From: Anaerolineales bacterium | GTDB lineage: Bacteria; Chloroflexota; Anaerolineae; 4572-78; J111 | Assembly: GCA_015075405.1 (NCBI GenBank) | Contig: JABTUK010000002.1 | Coordinates: 682,001-746,000, forward strand | Direction: 5' to 3' | Length of the DNA stretch: 64,000 bases | Shown: positions 9,024 to 17,291 of the stretch, piece by piece | Layout: each line of letters starts with the position of its first letter | How positions within the stretch are numbered: position 1 is the stretch's first letter | Program-made: the position numbers and the translations under genes | The notes under the pieces: model-generated | Told to the model about the DNA's origin: nothing | The model's input: only the letters and a program-made list of their open reading frames with translations | Databases searched by the model: none

Positions 9024-9067
9024 ATTTTCATCATCGGTGGTGTAACATAGGTTCGTGATGACTCCTC
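9024..9067 (+). repeat. ATTTTCAT...CTCGTGA hub repeat
   Basis: About 45 bp matching the consensus ATTTTCATC, GGTGGTGT, then GGYTCGTGA and ACTCC. Other copies: 17904-17962, 18018-18070 and 23451-23505 (reverse), about 26336-26365, 36109-36152, 40972-41016 and 43451-43495. Unrelated palindromes repeatedly abut its ATTTTC end. Confidence 0.7.
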
Positions 9068-9126
9068 CGCCAATATTTTGAACGACATCAATGAGCTTAA
9101 GAAATGTAGCCCATTATTTTAATGCG

Positions 9127-9135
9127 TGCTATAAT
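9127..9135 (+). promoter_or_regulatory. Extended -10 promoter for the chaperone operon
   Basis: TGCTATAAT (TGN plus a perfect TATAAT at 9130-9135) without a good -35. The 364-bp space between thyX and the TPR gene otherwise holds the two repeats listed above. Translation starts at ATG 9212 after GGTGAG. Confidence 0.5.
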
Positions 9136-9211
9136 TTTGGTTTGAGTACGGCTTTCCAGATTGCCCTCAAACTTTAGCGGCAAAGCCGCAATTACGAACC
9201 GGTGAGCATTT

Positions 9212-11548
9212 ATGTCGAAACGAAGCAGCCGCCGCAAACGGCAAGAACATCAGAAAAAAGTAGAAGCTCGTCTGACCGCGCCGGTGCTTTTTCAACAAGG
9301 CAGCCAGGCTTTTCGCCAGGCCGATTACAACGGCGCGATTAAAGCCTGGGAACAGGCTCGCGGCAAGCCCAACACCCCCACTACAGTGGCGGTAGCCCTG
9401 GCCGAAGCCTATTTTCGGCGCGGAGTCAGCCAGCCCTCGTCCGGTTTCTCTGATCTACAGCAGGCCGCTAAATTGCAGCCCCGTGACCAATGTTACCGTT
9501 ATCACCTGGCTTTGGCTCATCACCGCCAGGGCAACTTGACCCAGGCTGAACCCATCTACCGCCAACTTCTGGCCGAGTCGCCGCCGTTCAGCCGGGCAGC
9601 GGTCCCATTGGCCCAATTGTTGATCGAACAGAAAAGGCCCATTGCTAAAGACCCGGTTTGGGAACAATTAAACGCAGCCGAGAAAACCGAACTGACTGCG
9701 GCGGAAGCCCTGATTAGAGGCAAAGCGCCTTCAACCCTGAATCGGCTGGCCGCCGAACCACTGCATCCCTTATGGCAGGGCTTGGTCGCTGTGGCGCTAA
9801 ACGACAGAGCCGCAGCGCAACAAAATCTGCAACCGCTGGCTGATGCGGCCAGTTCGTTACCTTCCCAGGCGCGCAGCGTCGCTCGTTACTACCTGGGAAG
9901 CCTGGCCGCCGCAGCCGGTCAAACCGAAGCGGCCCTGGCCCATTGGCAGGCAGCTCAGGCCGACGGTCTGGACACCTATCACCTACGTCACAACCTGTCG
10001 GCCCTGGCCTATGAGCAGGCCATCAAGGCCCAGCAGGCCGGACAGCCGGGTAAGGCCCTTGAGTGGTTGGATCAGGTGCGCGTTAGCGGGGATAACCGCG
10101 ATGAGGTTCGACAGTTTTACCACCAACTCAAATGGGATTTGGCTTACACGGCCGCCCAAAAAGGCGACTGGCAGCAAGCACTGCTTTATTGGCAGCAGGT
10201 TGAGCAAGCCGGAGATGACAGCCGCCGACTCACCCTAAACCTGGCCCTGGCTTATCAACATCAGGGCCACTACTGGGAAGCTGCCGAACATTGGCGCACC
10301 TTGCTGCGCCGCCGGCCGCGCAAAGCCGACCATCCCGACGCGCTGACCGATCAACAGGTGGCCCGCATCTGGCAAAATATTGCCGAAAATTACAGCAAAG
10401 TCGAAGATTACGAAGAGGCGATTACCACTTACAAAAATGCGGTCAAGTGGGACCCCGAAAACATTGATTTGCGCCTGCAACTGGTTGAAGCGTACCAGAG
10501 TGAAGGCCGCTGGCAAGCCGCCGAAAATGAGCTAAATCGCATCCTTGATAAAAACCCGAATCACATCAAGGCGCTGACCCTGCTGGCCGAAAGCTACAGC
10601 GACGATTATTTCCCTGGTCAAGCTCGAAAACTGTGGCTGCGTATTTTGGAACTGGAGCCGGATAACCCTGTTGCCCGGCAGCAGTTAGCTCACAGTTATG
10701 TTCAAGAAGGTAGCCGGTATACCATGTGGGGCGACTACCAACGAGCGATCAACATTTTCAACGAGGGCTTAAAACAAGCGCCCAACAACCAGCAGTTGCT
10801 GACCGTGATCGGCGGGACTTATGCCGATTGGCATAAATTTAAGGAGGCGCGAACCTATCTGGAACAGGCCAGGGCCATTAACCCCACCGATTTGCAAACG
10901 CTGCATACCATCTTTATGATCTGGTTAAGCAACAACGCCATGCCTGAGATACAGCAAACCCTTGAACACATCAACGCCGTGCCCGGACCTGTGCCTGGGG
11001 GCTTATTCCTCGACTTGTTTGAGCGCTGCCGCCAATTTAAGCAGGACGCCCTGGCCGAAAAAATTCTCGTTTTGACCAAAGAGCGTTATAGAGATGACGA
11101 CGAGGTTATGATCGGCGTGGCCGTTGGCTACTCTCACCTGGATCAGGATAATCAGGCCGCCGCCATTCTGCGCCACGTGGTCCAGCATAACCCCACCCAT
11201 ATCGAAGCCAATATGCAGTTGGGGATTGTCTACTACCATCTGGATCAAACCCGGCTGGCGAAACGTCATTGGGACAAGGCCGAAGCCCAGGCTCGCAAAG
11301 AAAACAACCAGATGCTATTGTACAAGATCAAGCTGGTTAAAGATGATCTGCTTTATGGCAAAGCGCCGCCCAGCAGCCCGCGCGAACTGTTTAAAAACCT
11401 GCCGCCGCAGGTCCTGCAAGAAATGCTGAAAGACGCCCCGCCCGAAGTCGCGGCCATGCTGCGGAATATGTCGCCGGACATGTTGGATATGATCCTCAGT
11501 ATGAGCGGTTTGGATGACGATCTTGAGGATGAGGAGGACTTTTTCTAA
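9212..11548 (+). CDS. Large TPR protein with a STI1-like tail, first gene of the Hsp70 operon
   Basis: 778 aa. A very basic N-terminus (KRSSRRKRQEHQKK) precedes an array of TPR-like helix pairs along residues about 25-700, for example NYSKVEDYEEAITTYKNA and DYQRAINIFNEGLKQAPNN. The C-terminus changes character: ELFKNLPPQVLQEMLKDAP, then EVAAMLRNMSPDMLDMIL and an acidic tail. Those amphipathic helices with L-P, A-P and S-P turns resemble the DP/STI1 helices of Hop/Sti1 co-chaperones. The stop TAA overlaps the next ATG by one base (TAATG), so translation is coupled to the J protein. Likely a client or Hsp70 scaffold; inferred from context. Confidence 0.75.
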   Translation: MSKRSSRRKRQEHQKKVEARLTAPVLFQQGSQAFRQADYNGAIKAWEQARGKPNTPTTVAVALAEAYFRRGVSQPSSGFSDLQQAAKLQPRDQCYRYHLALAHHRQGNLTQAEPIYRQLLAESPPFSRAAVPLAQLLIEQKRPIAKDPVWEQLNAAEKTELTAAEALIRGKAPSTLNRLAAEPLHPLWQGLVAVALNDRAAAQQNLQPLADAASSLPSQARSVARYYLGSLAAAAGQTEAALAHWQAAQADGLDTYHLRHNLSALAYEQAIKAQQAGQPGKALEWLDQVRVSGDNRDEVRQFYHQLKWDLAYTAAQKGDWQQALLYWQQVEQAGDDSRRLTLNLALAYQHQGHYWEAAEHWRTLLRRRPRKADHPDALTDQQVARIWQNIAENYSKVEDYEEAITTYKNAVKWDPENIDLRLQLVEAYQSEGRWQAAENELNRILDKNPNHIKALTLLAESYSDDYFPGQARKLWLRILELEPDNPVARQQLAHSYVQEGSRYTMWGDYQRAINIFNEGLKQAPNNQQLLTVIGGTYADWHKFKEARTYLEQARAINPTDLQTLHTIFMIWLSNNAMPEIQQTLEHINAVPGPVPGGLFLDLFERCRQFKQDALAEKILVLTKERYRDDDEVMIGVAVGYSHLDQDNQAAAILRHVVQHNPTHIEANMQLGIVYYHLDQTRLAKRHWDKAEAQARKENNQMLLYKIKLVKDDLLYGKAPPSSPRELFKNLPPQVLQEMLKDAPPEVAAMLRNMSPDMLDMILSMSGLDDDLEDEEDFF

Positions 11549-11937
11549 TGACTGCTGCCCCTCAAAGCGCCCGTCTCTTCGAGGCTGAACCCGACTTAAC
11601 CGCCAGCGATCCCTACCGGGTGCTGGGCCTGCCGCCGACCGTCGGGCAGGCTGACATCAAGCAAGCCTATTTCGCCCTGATTCGCCAGTACCCGCCCGAA
11701 ACTGAACCCGAAAAGTTCAAAATTATTCGGGGCGCTTATGAAAAACTAAAAGATGTCCGCCGCCGGACAGAAACCGACATCTTTCGTCCCCAGCCCTCGC
11801 CTCCCTGGCAGCCGCCCTCCATAAAATTGGCGCTGGATACTACCTTTCATCCCGGCGATGCGCTAACGGTGCTGCGCGGCTGGGGCGAGTTAGGCCGCAC
11901 CGATTTTCAAGAAGATTTCAGAGAGATCGAGTGGTGA
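11548..11937 (+). CDS. Degenerate J-domain protein
   Basis: 129 aa. Residues about 21-75 are a J-domain (DPYRVLGLPPTVGQADIKQA, then FKIIRGAYEKLKD), but the HPD tripeptide that triggers Hsp70 ATP hydrolysis is replaced by P49-P50-E51 in RQYPPETEP. Canonical DnaJ zinc-finger and C-terminal client domains are absent. It overlaps the TPR gene by 1 nt and the GrpE-like gene by 7 nt, so it belongs to a tight co-chaperone operon. Either it docks on the operon's own Hsp70 without stimulating it, or the partner has co-evolved; sequence alone cannot decide. Confidence 0.8.
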   Translation: MTAAPQSARLFEAEPDLTASDPYRVLGLPPTVGQADIKQAYFALIRQYPPETEPEKFKIIRGAYEKLKDVRRRTETDIFRPQPSPPWQPPSIKLALDTTFHPGDALTVLRGWGELGRTDFQEDFREIEW

Positions 11938-12698
11938 ACAAGAAAAAAAGTTTTAGCGAAAAACTCAATAACTTTATCTGGGGCGAGCCGATCCCGGTAT
12001 TGAGCGCCCACGACCTGGATACGGTTCAACAGTTGGACGGCAAGTTGAACGAACTGCTGGCCTTACTCAAAACCCCACCTTCCGCGGCGGGACCGGTCAA
12101 TTTTCAGCCGGGTCTAGTCTCGTCACCCCCAGCCCTGTCGCCCGATCAAAATGGGGACGGCGACCTGGCCGAACAGGTGCGCAAATTGGCTAAAACTCAG
12201 TTCAAGGCCAACACCCTGCAAGAGAAGCAGCTTGCCCAGCAAGAAGAAACGATAGCCAGCCTGCAAAAAGCGCTAGAACGACAAGAAAAACAGGCCGCCG
12301 AGTTGGCCCAGCAGCGCCAACAAGCCGTAGACGCCGCCCAGGAAGAGCTGATCAAAAGCCTGTTGCCGGTTCTCGATGGTCTGGATGCCGCCTTTGAGAG
12401 CGGCCGGGGGCAGGTTTTAAAGCAGCCCATGCCCGCCGATACCCGCCGCGCCATCATTGCCTGGCTGGATGGGGTTCGTCTGGCCCGCATGCGGCTGCTG
12501 GATGTCTTAAAAACTTACAATGTAACGCCCATTCCCACCATCGGCCAGGCCTTCGACCCGCATCGCCACGTGGCTGTGGCCGCCGATACGAGCGGGCGCG
12601 CCCCCGAAGGCGTGATCCTCAGCGAGGACCGGCGCGGTTACGCCACCCCCGATAAAGTGCTGCGTTTTGCCGAAGTTGTGGTGGCGCGGTCAAAGTAA
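11931..12698 (+). CDS. GrpE-like nucleotide exchange factor
   Basis: 255 aa from GTG 11931 (GTG 11934 also possible), overlapping the J gene. Residues about 80-130 form a Gln/Glu-rich coiled coil, as in the GrpE dimer stalk. The C-terminal half has SLLPVLDGLDAAFESG and the beta-domain hallmarks IGQAFDPHRHVAVA and VILSEDRRGYATPDKVLRFA. The N-terminal 75 residues (KLNNFIWGEPIPVLSAHD) are longer than in standard GrpE. It should release ADP from the Hsp70 encoded 130 bp downstream. Confidence 0.85.
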   Translation: MVNKKKSFSEKLNNFIWGEPIPVLSAHDLDTVQQLDGKLNELLALLKTPPSAAGPVNFQPGLVSSPPALSPDQNGDGDLAEQVRKLAKTQFKANTLQEKQLAQQEETIASLQKALERQEKQAAELAQQRQQAVDAAQEELIKSLLPVLDGLDAAFESGRGQVLKQPMPADTRRAIIAWLDGVRLARMRLLDVLKTYNVTPIPTIGQAFDPHRHVAVAADTSGRAPEGVILSEDRRGYATPDKVLRFAEVVVARSK

Positions 12699-12714
12699 AT
12701 AAGGACGATAAATA

Positions 12715-12812
12715 CTCAGCCCATGTCATTGCGAGGCTGTAGGCCGAAGCAATCCCCCTATCACAACCTGGAGATCGCTTTGCTTCGCTCGCAATGACAC
12801 TGGAGCGGTTAC
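12715..12812. mobile_element. MITE-like element between grpE and dnaK genes, 15-bp flanking duplication
   Basis: A 98-bp element with terminal inverted TGTCATTGCGAG and CTCGCAATGACA, flanked by identical TAAGGACGATAAATA at 12700-12714 and 12813-12827. The duplicated sequence contains the AAGGA ribosome-binding site of the Hsp70 gene. No ORF or transposase is inside. Confidence 0.8.
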
Positions 12813-12827
12813 TAAGGACGATAAATA

Positions 12828-14570
12828 ATGAGTGAAATCATCGTCGGTATTGATCTGGGGACAACCAATTCCGCCGTGGCTGTTGTCCAGGATGGACAGC
12901 CCCGTATTCTGCCCAAAGGCGATCAAAGAATCATCCCCTCGGTTGTCGGCTGGTCTAAAGAAAGCGGCTGGCTGGTGGGCCGGCCGGCGCTCAACCAATA
13001 CGCCCTCAACCCTGATCAGACTATCCGCTCGATTAAGCGGAAAATGGGCAGCAATGAACGGGTCGCCATCGGCAACCGCGAATTTACCCCGCAGGAAATC
13101 TCGGCTTTCATCCTGCGCGAACTCAAAACCATCGCCGAAAAGAATCTGGGCCAGCCGGTCAATAAAGCCGTCATCACCGTACCGGCCTATTTTACCAATG
13201 CCCAACGCCAGGCCACCAAAGAAGCCGGCGAAATTGCCGGCCTGGAAGTGGTGCGGATTATCAACGAACCCACCGCCGCAGCCCTGGCTTATGGTCTGGA
13301 CCACGAAGAGGACCAGCTTGCCCTGGTGTACGATCTGGGCGGCGGCACCTTTGATGTGTCGCTGGTCGAGATGACCGGCGGCGTGGTCGAAGTGCGAGCC
13401 AGCCACGGCGACACCCACCTGGGCGGCGACGATTTTGACCATATCCTGGCCGAACACGCCAGCAAGCTCTTTTACAAAAAGCACCAAATTTCGCTAAAAG
13501 ACAACCGGGTGGCCCTGGCCCGGCTCAACCGCGCCGCCGAGGCCGCCAAAGTCCATCTGTCCGATTTCCCGGAAACGCACCTGCGGGAAGAGTACCTGGC
13601 GGAGCAAAACGGCGTGCCGCGCCATCTCGATGAAACGGTCAGCCGCCTTGAATTTGAGGAGATGACCGAGGAGCTGCTGGATAAAACCATCGCGTCAATG
13701 GAGCGGGTTTTCAAGGATGCCGAACTGAACGCCGAAGAACTCGACCGGGTGCTGCTGGTGGGCGGAGCCACCCGCATGCCTGCCGTGTGGACATTGGTCG
13801 CCAATTACACCGGCCTGGAACCGGATGTCGAAATCAATCCCGATGAGGTGGTCGCGCTGGGCGCAGCCGTGCAGGCCGCGATCATTGCCGGTCAGCCGGT
13901 GGAGTCGATCCTGGTGGATGTCACCCCTTACTCGCTGGGCATTGAAGCCGCTACGGTCATGGGCGGCCAGCTTATCCCCGATATTTACAGTGTGCTCATT
14001 CACCGCAATACCACCATCCCGGTGACCAAGGAAGAAGTTTTCCAAACCCTCCACCCCAACCAGAAAGCAGTCCATATCAAAGTGTATCAGGGCGAACAGC
14101 CGGTTGCTTCGGCCAACACCCTGTTGGGAGATTTTTTGATCGAGGGCCTGAAACCCGCCGCCCCCGGCGAACATCCCAGCGTGAATGTGCGCTTTGACTT
14201 TGATGTGAACGGCATGCTGCGCGTTTCTGCGGTTGACCATATTGGCGGCTCTCAAAAAAGCCTGAGCGTCCAGGCTACTCAGGCTCGTCTCACCCCCCAC
14301 GAAATTGCCGAGGCGCGCGAACGGCTGCCTGAACTTGAGCTGGCCCCCGCCGCCGAATATTTAAGCGCCAACGGCAACCAGCCGGTGATAGATGAAGAAA
14401 CCCAGGCCTTGCTCACCCGCGCCCAAGCCCTGCTGGCCGGCGGCGCCCTGACCGAAGCACAATCAGCAGAGCTGGCCGAGCTGGTCCAGGATATTTTCGA
14501 TGCCACGACCCAGGATGAACTGGATGAACTGGCCGAAGAACTGCTTGATATGCTCTTTGACTTGGAGTAG
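12828..14570 (+). CDS. Hsp70/DnaK family chaperone
   Basis: 580 aa, somewhat shorter than the usual 610-640. The ATPase domain is intact: VGIDLGTTNSAVAV (residues about 5-18), INEPTAAALAYG, VYDLGGGTFDVSL and LLVGGATRMPAV. A substrate domain follows (VDVTPYSLGIEA, linker about residue 365), with a short C-terminal helical lid ending in an acidic LAEELLDMLFDLE. As the last gene of a TPR/J-like/GrpE-like operon it is likely a dedicated, second Hsp70 rather than the housekeeping DnaK. The ribosome-binding site AAGGA is a copy made by the MITE target duplication just upstream. Confidence 0.92.
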   Translation: MSEIIVGIDLGTTNSAVAVVQDGQPRILPKGDQRIIPSVVGWSKESGWLVGRPALNQYALNPDQTIRSIKRKMGSNERVAIGNREFTPQEISAFILRELKTIAEKNLGQPVNKAVITVPAYFTNAQRQATKEAGEIAGLEVVRIINEPTAAALAYGLDHEEDQLALVYDLGGGTFDVSLVEMTGGVVEVRASHGDTHLGGDDFDHILAEHASKLFYKKHQISLKDNRVALARLNRAAEAAKVHLSDFPETHLREEYLAEQNGVPRHLDETVSRLEFEEMTEELLDKTIASMERVFKDAELNAEELDRVLLVGGATRMPAVWTLVANYTGLEPDVEINPDEVVALGAAVQAAIIAGQPVESILVDVTPYSLGIEAATVMGGQLIPDIYSVLIHRNTTIPVTKEEVFQTLHPNQKAVHIKVYQGEQPVASANTLLGDFLIEGLKPAAPGEHPSVNVRFDFDVNGMLRVSAVDHIGGSQKSLSVQATQARLTPHEIAEARERLPELELAPAAEYLSANGNQPVIDEETQALLTRAQALLAGGALTEAQSAELAELVQDIFDATTQDELDELAEELLDMLFDLE

Positions 14571-14585
14571 GACCTCTCTGCATCC

Positions 14586-14669
14586 TCAGTAGATCCAATT
14601 TTCGAGGGGTGAGGTATGCCCTCGTGCCAAACGGAGCCGCACGAGGGCGTGCTGGCTCCTCAATCCACT
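14586..14669. repeat. TCAGTAGATCC-type palindromic element
   Basis: Starts with TCAGTAGATCCAATTTTCG, contains the inner inverted pair CCTCGTGCC / CACGAGGGCG and ends near GGCTCCTCAATCCACT. Related copies are at 54592-54684 (complete, ends TCAGTGGATTC and GGTCTACTGA) and 29810-29880 (right part lost). Confidence 0.7.
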
Positions 14670-14698
14670 ATCTTCTATCCTCTATCTTCCATCCTCAT

Positions 14699-14727
14699 GG
14701 AACCCCTTCCAACGGAGCGGTGTATAT
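14699..14727 (+). promoter_or_regulatory. ECF-type promoter of the sigma factor gene
   Basis: GGAACC (14699-14704), a 15-bp spacer and GTGTATAT (14720-14727). The same two blocks with the same spacing occur at 16236-16264 upstream of the cytochrome gene. Expected transcription start is about 14733, downstream of a possible ATG at 14732, which supports ATG 14801 as the sigma factor start. Confidence 0.65.
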
Positions 14728-14800
14728 TAGCATGAAAGAACCTCTCCGGAGAGGCTCACGTGAGCGAATTGAAATCGGTCGGGGGCAAGGGTTTCCTCTG

Positions 14801-15394
14801 ATGAGTGAACGCCTCCAGCCAACCGACCATGAACAACAAACCTTAATTTCCCAGGCCCGCCAGGGCGATGCGGCGGCGTGGGAAACGCTGGTCAGCCAGC
14901 ACCAGGAAGCGGTTTTTCGGCTGGCTTATTTGCTGCTGTACGACGCCGACGAAGCCAAAGATGCGGCCCAGGAAGCGTTTATCCGGGCCTTTCGGGCGCT
15001 GCATCAGTTTGATCCGGCCCGGCCCATGCGCCCCTGGCTGCTGCGGATTACCACCAACCTGGTCTACAACCGCCGCCGGGCGGTAGGCCGTTATCTGGCG
15101 GCGCTGCAGCGGCTGGTCCGGCTGACCCCAGAGCCGGTCATGTCCCCCGCGCCGGAGGCCAGCCTGCCCTCGGAAGAGAGCGCCCTCCTCTGGCAGGCAG
15201 TACGCCGTTTGAACCCCGCCGATCAGGAAATCATTTATTTGCGCTATTTTCTGGAACTGTCGGTGGCGGAGACGGCGGAGGCTGCCAACATTGCGCCGGG
15301 CACGGTCAAATCACGGCTGAGTCGGGCTTTGGGGCGACTGCGACAGGTGATCGCACGGGAGTTTCCGGGTTTATGGAAGGAACATGTCGCATGA
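14801..15394 (+). CDS. ECF-family RNA polymerase sigma factor
   Basis: 197 aa. Region 2 is clear (QHQEAVFRLAYLLLYDADEA and DAAQEAFIRAFRALHQF), followed by PWLLRITTNLVYNRRR, and region 4 with LNPADQEIIYLRYFLELSVA plus the recognition helix IAPGTVKSRLSRALGRLR. The frame extends upstream to 14609, but that part runs through a repeat and the promoter, so ATG 14801 is used. The stop overlaps the start of the anti-sigma gene (ATGA). An ECF-like promoter immediately upstream matches one before the cytochrome gene, suggesting autoregulation. Confidence 0.9.
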   Translation: MSERLQPTDHEQQTLISQARQGDAAAWETLVSQHQEAVFRLAYLLLYDADEAKDAAQEAFIRAFRALHQFDPARPMRPWLLRITTNLVYNRRRAVGRYLAALQRLVRLTPEPVMSPAPEASLPSEESALLWQAVRRLNPADQEIIYLRYFLELSVAETAEAANIAPGTVKSRLSRALGRLRQVIAREFPGLWKEHVA

Positions 15395-16203
15395 GTGAGC
15401 GGTTCTTTGGCCGCACCGGCGGCAATCACAATGAAGCTTGGGAAGCCCGGCTGCGCGACGCGGCCCGCGCCTTCCCCTATCCGCCGACTCCCCCTATTGC
15501 CGGCGCCGTCCGAGCGCAACTGGCCCAGGAAGCCGGACAAAAAGCTGGACTCCCAGTCAGTCGCCGCCTGGTTTGGGCTGGCCTGATCGTGCTGCTCATC
15601 CTCGGTGGGCTGCTGGCTGTGCCCCAGGTACGAGCCAAAGTGGTCGAGTTTTTACAAATTGGGGCAATCCGCATCTTCCTGGTCGAACCGACGCCCACAT
15701 CCACGCCACTTCCCTCGACCGCCACGGCCCAGCCTACCCCCACCCCAATTGCTTCAGTGTTAGACCTGGCCGGTGAGACGACACTGGCGGAAGCCAGTCA
15801 GCAAGTGGATTTCCCCATCCGCCTGCCCACCTATCCGGCCGATTTGGGCCAGCCCGATGCAGTCTTTGTGCAGGAGCTTGGCGGGCCGGTGGTGGTGCTG
15901 GTCTGGCTGGATGAGGCCGATCCTAGCCGCGTCGGGCTCAGCCTGCACCAGTTGGGGCCGGGCACATTTGGCGAGAAGGGCGATCCGGGGCGGGTTGAAG
16001 AAACCACAGTGAACGGCCGGCGAGCCATTTGGGCCAAAGGGCCATACATACTGCAATTTCGGCACGGCAGCCGCGTGGATTACGATCTCCGGCGACTGGT
16101 CGAGGGGCGGGTGTTGATTTGGACGGAAGGCGGAATCACCTACCGCCTGGAAACCGATCTATCGCTGGCTGAGGCCGTGCAGATAGCCGAGTCGCTGCGT
16201 TAA
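15391..16203 (+). CDS. Membrane anti-sigma factor-like protein
   Basis: 270 aa from ATG 15391, which overlaps the sigma factor stop (ATGA) and has GGAAGGA upstream; an ATG at 15373 in the same frame is less likely. The N-terminal about 65 residues are cytoplasmic and helical. A single membrane helix (LVWAGLIVLLILGGLLAVP, about 69-87) follows, then a Thr/Pro-rich linker and an extracellular domain with VDFPIRLPTYPADLGQPDAV, similar to domains found in Chloroflexota anti-sigma factors. No zinc-binding HxxxCxxC motif is visible. Translational coupling to the ECF gene is the main argument for the role. Confidence 0.75.
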   Translation: MSERFFGRTGGNHNEAWEARLRDAARAFPYPPTPPIAGAVRAQLAQEAGQKAGLPVSRRLVWAGLIVLLILGGLLAVPQVRAKVVEFLQIGAIRIFLVEPTPTSTPLPSTATAQPTPTPIASVLDLAGETTLAEASQQVDFPIRLPTYPADLGQPDAVFVQELGGPVVVLVWLDEADPSRVGLSLHQLGPGTFGEKGDPGRVEETTVNGRRAIWAKGPYILQFRHGSRVDYDLRRLVEGRVLIWTEGGITYRLETDLSLAEAVQIAESLR

Positions 16204-16235
16204 TCCTGCTTTTGCTGGCAGACATTTTTTCAACA

Positions 16236-16264
16236 GGAACCTTCTTTTGAGAAACGGTGTATAT
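16236..16264 (+). promoter_or_regulatory. ECF-type promoter of the cytochrome gene
   Basis: GGAACC (16236-16241), 15-bp spacer, GTGTATAT (16257-16264). The block sequences and spacing equal those of the promoter at 14699-14727, so the adjacent ECF sigma factor is the likely reader. The 5' leader of about 140 nt includes a palindromic repeat. Confidence 0.65.
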
Positions 16265-16292
16265 AAAGTGAATTGCTGAGAATCAAATAAAA

Positions 16293-16377
16293 ATGTCATT
16301 GCGAGGCCGTAGGCCGAAGCAATCTCCTGCTCTGGGAGAGGACGCTGCGCGGCTTCGCCTGCGGCTCGCAGTGACGT
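16293..16377. repeat. TGTCATTGCGAG palindromic element in the cytochrome 5' leader
   Basis: Begins ATGTCATTGCGAGGCCGTAG and ends GGCTCGCAGTGACGT, a relative of the element at 12715-12812 but without an obvious flanking duplication. It would fold in the mRNA leader between the ECF promoter and the start codon at 16410. Confidence 0.65.
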
Positions 16378-16409
16378 AAACCAAGCTATTTGCGAAGGAG
16401 GTTACTTTT

Positions 16410-17288
16410 ATGCTGTTGACTAATTTCAAACGACTGAGTGTGGGGCTGATGGTGGCGCTGAACCTCATCCTTTTGAGCGGATCGGTGGCGTTCGCCGGGG
16501 GCTGGGCCGTGATTACCCTGGATGAGCTGCCGGTGCAGGTGGTTGCCGAAAAGCCGGTCACGATTGGCTTTGTGGTCCGTCAACATGGGCAAACGCCTAT
16601 GGGCAGGCTGACCCCCCAAATTAAGGCGACGCACGAAGAAACAGGGGAGAGTTTTACCACATCGGCCAAAGCTCAAGGCAAGGTGGGGCATTACACAGCG
16701 GCGTTGACCTTCCCGCAGCCGGGCATCTGGAATTGGACGATTAATGCTTTTTCAATAGACCAACCCATGCCCACGCTCGACGTAGTGGCGACCTCCCCTG
16801 CCAAGGAGCCAGAAACCCCTACCCCGGCCTCGTGGCCGCTGCTACTGGGAGTGATCGGCCTGGTTGGAGCGGTTGGAACCTCGCTGCTGTGGCAGCGCAA
16901 ACGGGCCTGGTGGGCTGCCGCTCCGGTGATTGCCGCCCTGCTGGTCAGCGGCTTTGGCTTTGCCAGCGCCGCCACTTCGACGGTAGAGCAGAAAACGCAG
17001 GATGTTTCGCCGGCCCGTGCCGCTTTGGGCCAGGAGCTGTTTGTAGCCAAAGGCTGTATTGTCTGCCATCACCACGCCGAGCTGAGCGAAGTCCGGCGGG
17101 GTTTCAGCGATCTACGAGTCGGCCCTGATTTGCCCAGTGTCACCACCCTCACCGCCGACCCCGTTCAATTGGCAACCTGGCTCAAAGGCCCGACCGAAAT
17201 AAAAGCCGATACCCAGATGCCTAATCTGGAGCTGAAGGAGGCTGAAATCGAAGCGCTGGTCGCGTTTTTAACCAGTTCCCGGAAATAG
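16410..17288 (+). CDS. Membrane-bound monohaem cytochrome c with N-terminal beta domain
   Basis: 292 aa, ATG preceded by GCGAAGGAGG. A signal sequence (LMVALNLILLSGSVAFA) leads into an extracytoplasmic domain (residues about 30-130: VVAEKPVTIGFVVRQHGQTP, WNWTINAF) like the FixH/YtkA-type beta domains. Two membrane helices come next (about 142-160 and 167-187). The C-terminal domain binds one haem c: C216-I-V-C219-H220, with M270 in TQMPNL the likely axial ligand. It would pass electrons at the outer face of the membrane. The upstream promoter matches that of the neighbouring ECF sigma factor. Confidence 0.85.
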   Translation: MLLTNFKRLSVGLMVALNLILLSGSVAFAGGWAVITLDELPVQVVAEKPVTIGFVVRQHGQTPMGRLTPQIKATHEETGESFTTSAKAQGKVGHYTAALTFPQPGIWNWTINAFSIDQPMPTLDVVATSPAKEPETPTPASWPLLLGVIGLVGAVGTSLLWQRKRAWWAAAPVIAALLVSGFGFASAATSTVEQKTQDVSPARAALGQELFVAKGCIVCHHHAELSEVRRGFSDLRVGPDLPSVTTLTADPVQLATWLKGPTEIKADTQMPNLELKEAEIEALVAFLTSSRK

Positions 17289-17291
17289 CTC

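Noticed and set aside
8938-9067. Riboswitch or attenuator before the chaperone operon
   Set aside because: The structure is upstream of the predicted -10 and recurs as a repeat before unrelated genes.
14609-14800. Longer N-terminus for the ECF sigma factor
   Set aside because: The extension runs through a palindromic repeat and the predicted promoter; its possible ATG 14732 lies at the expected transcription start.
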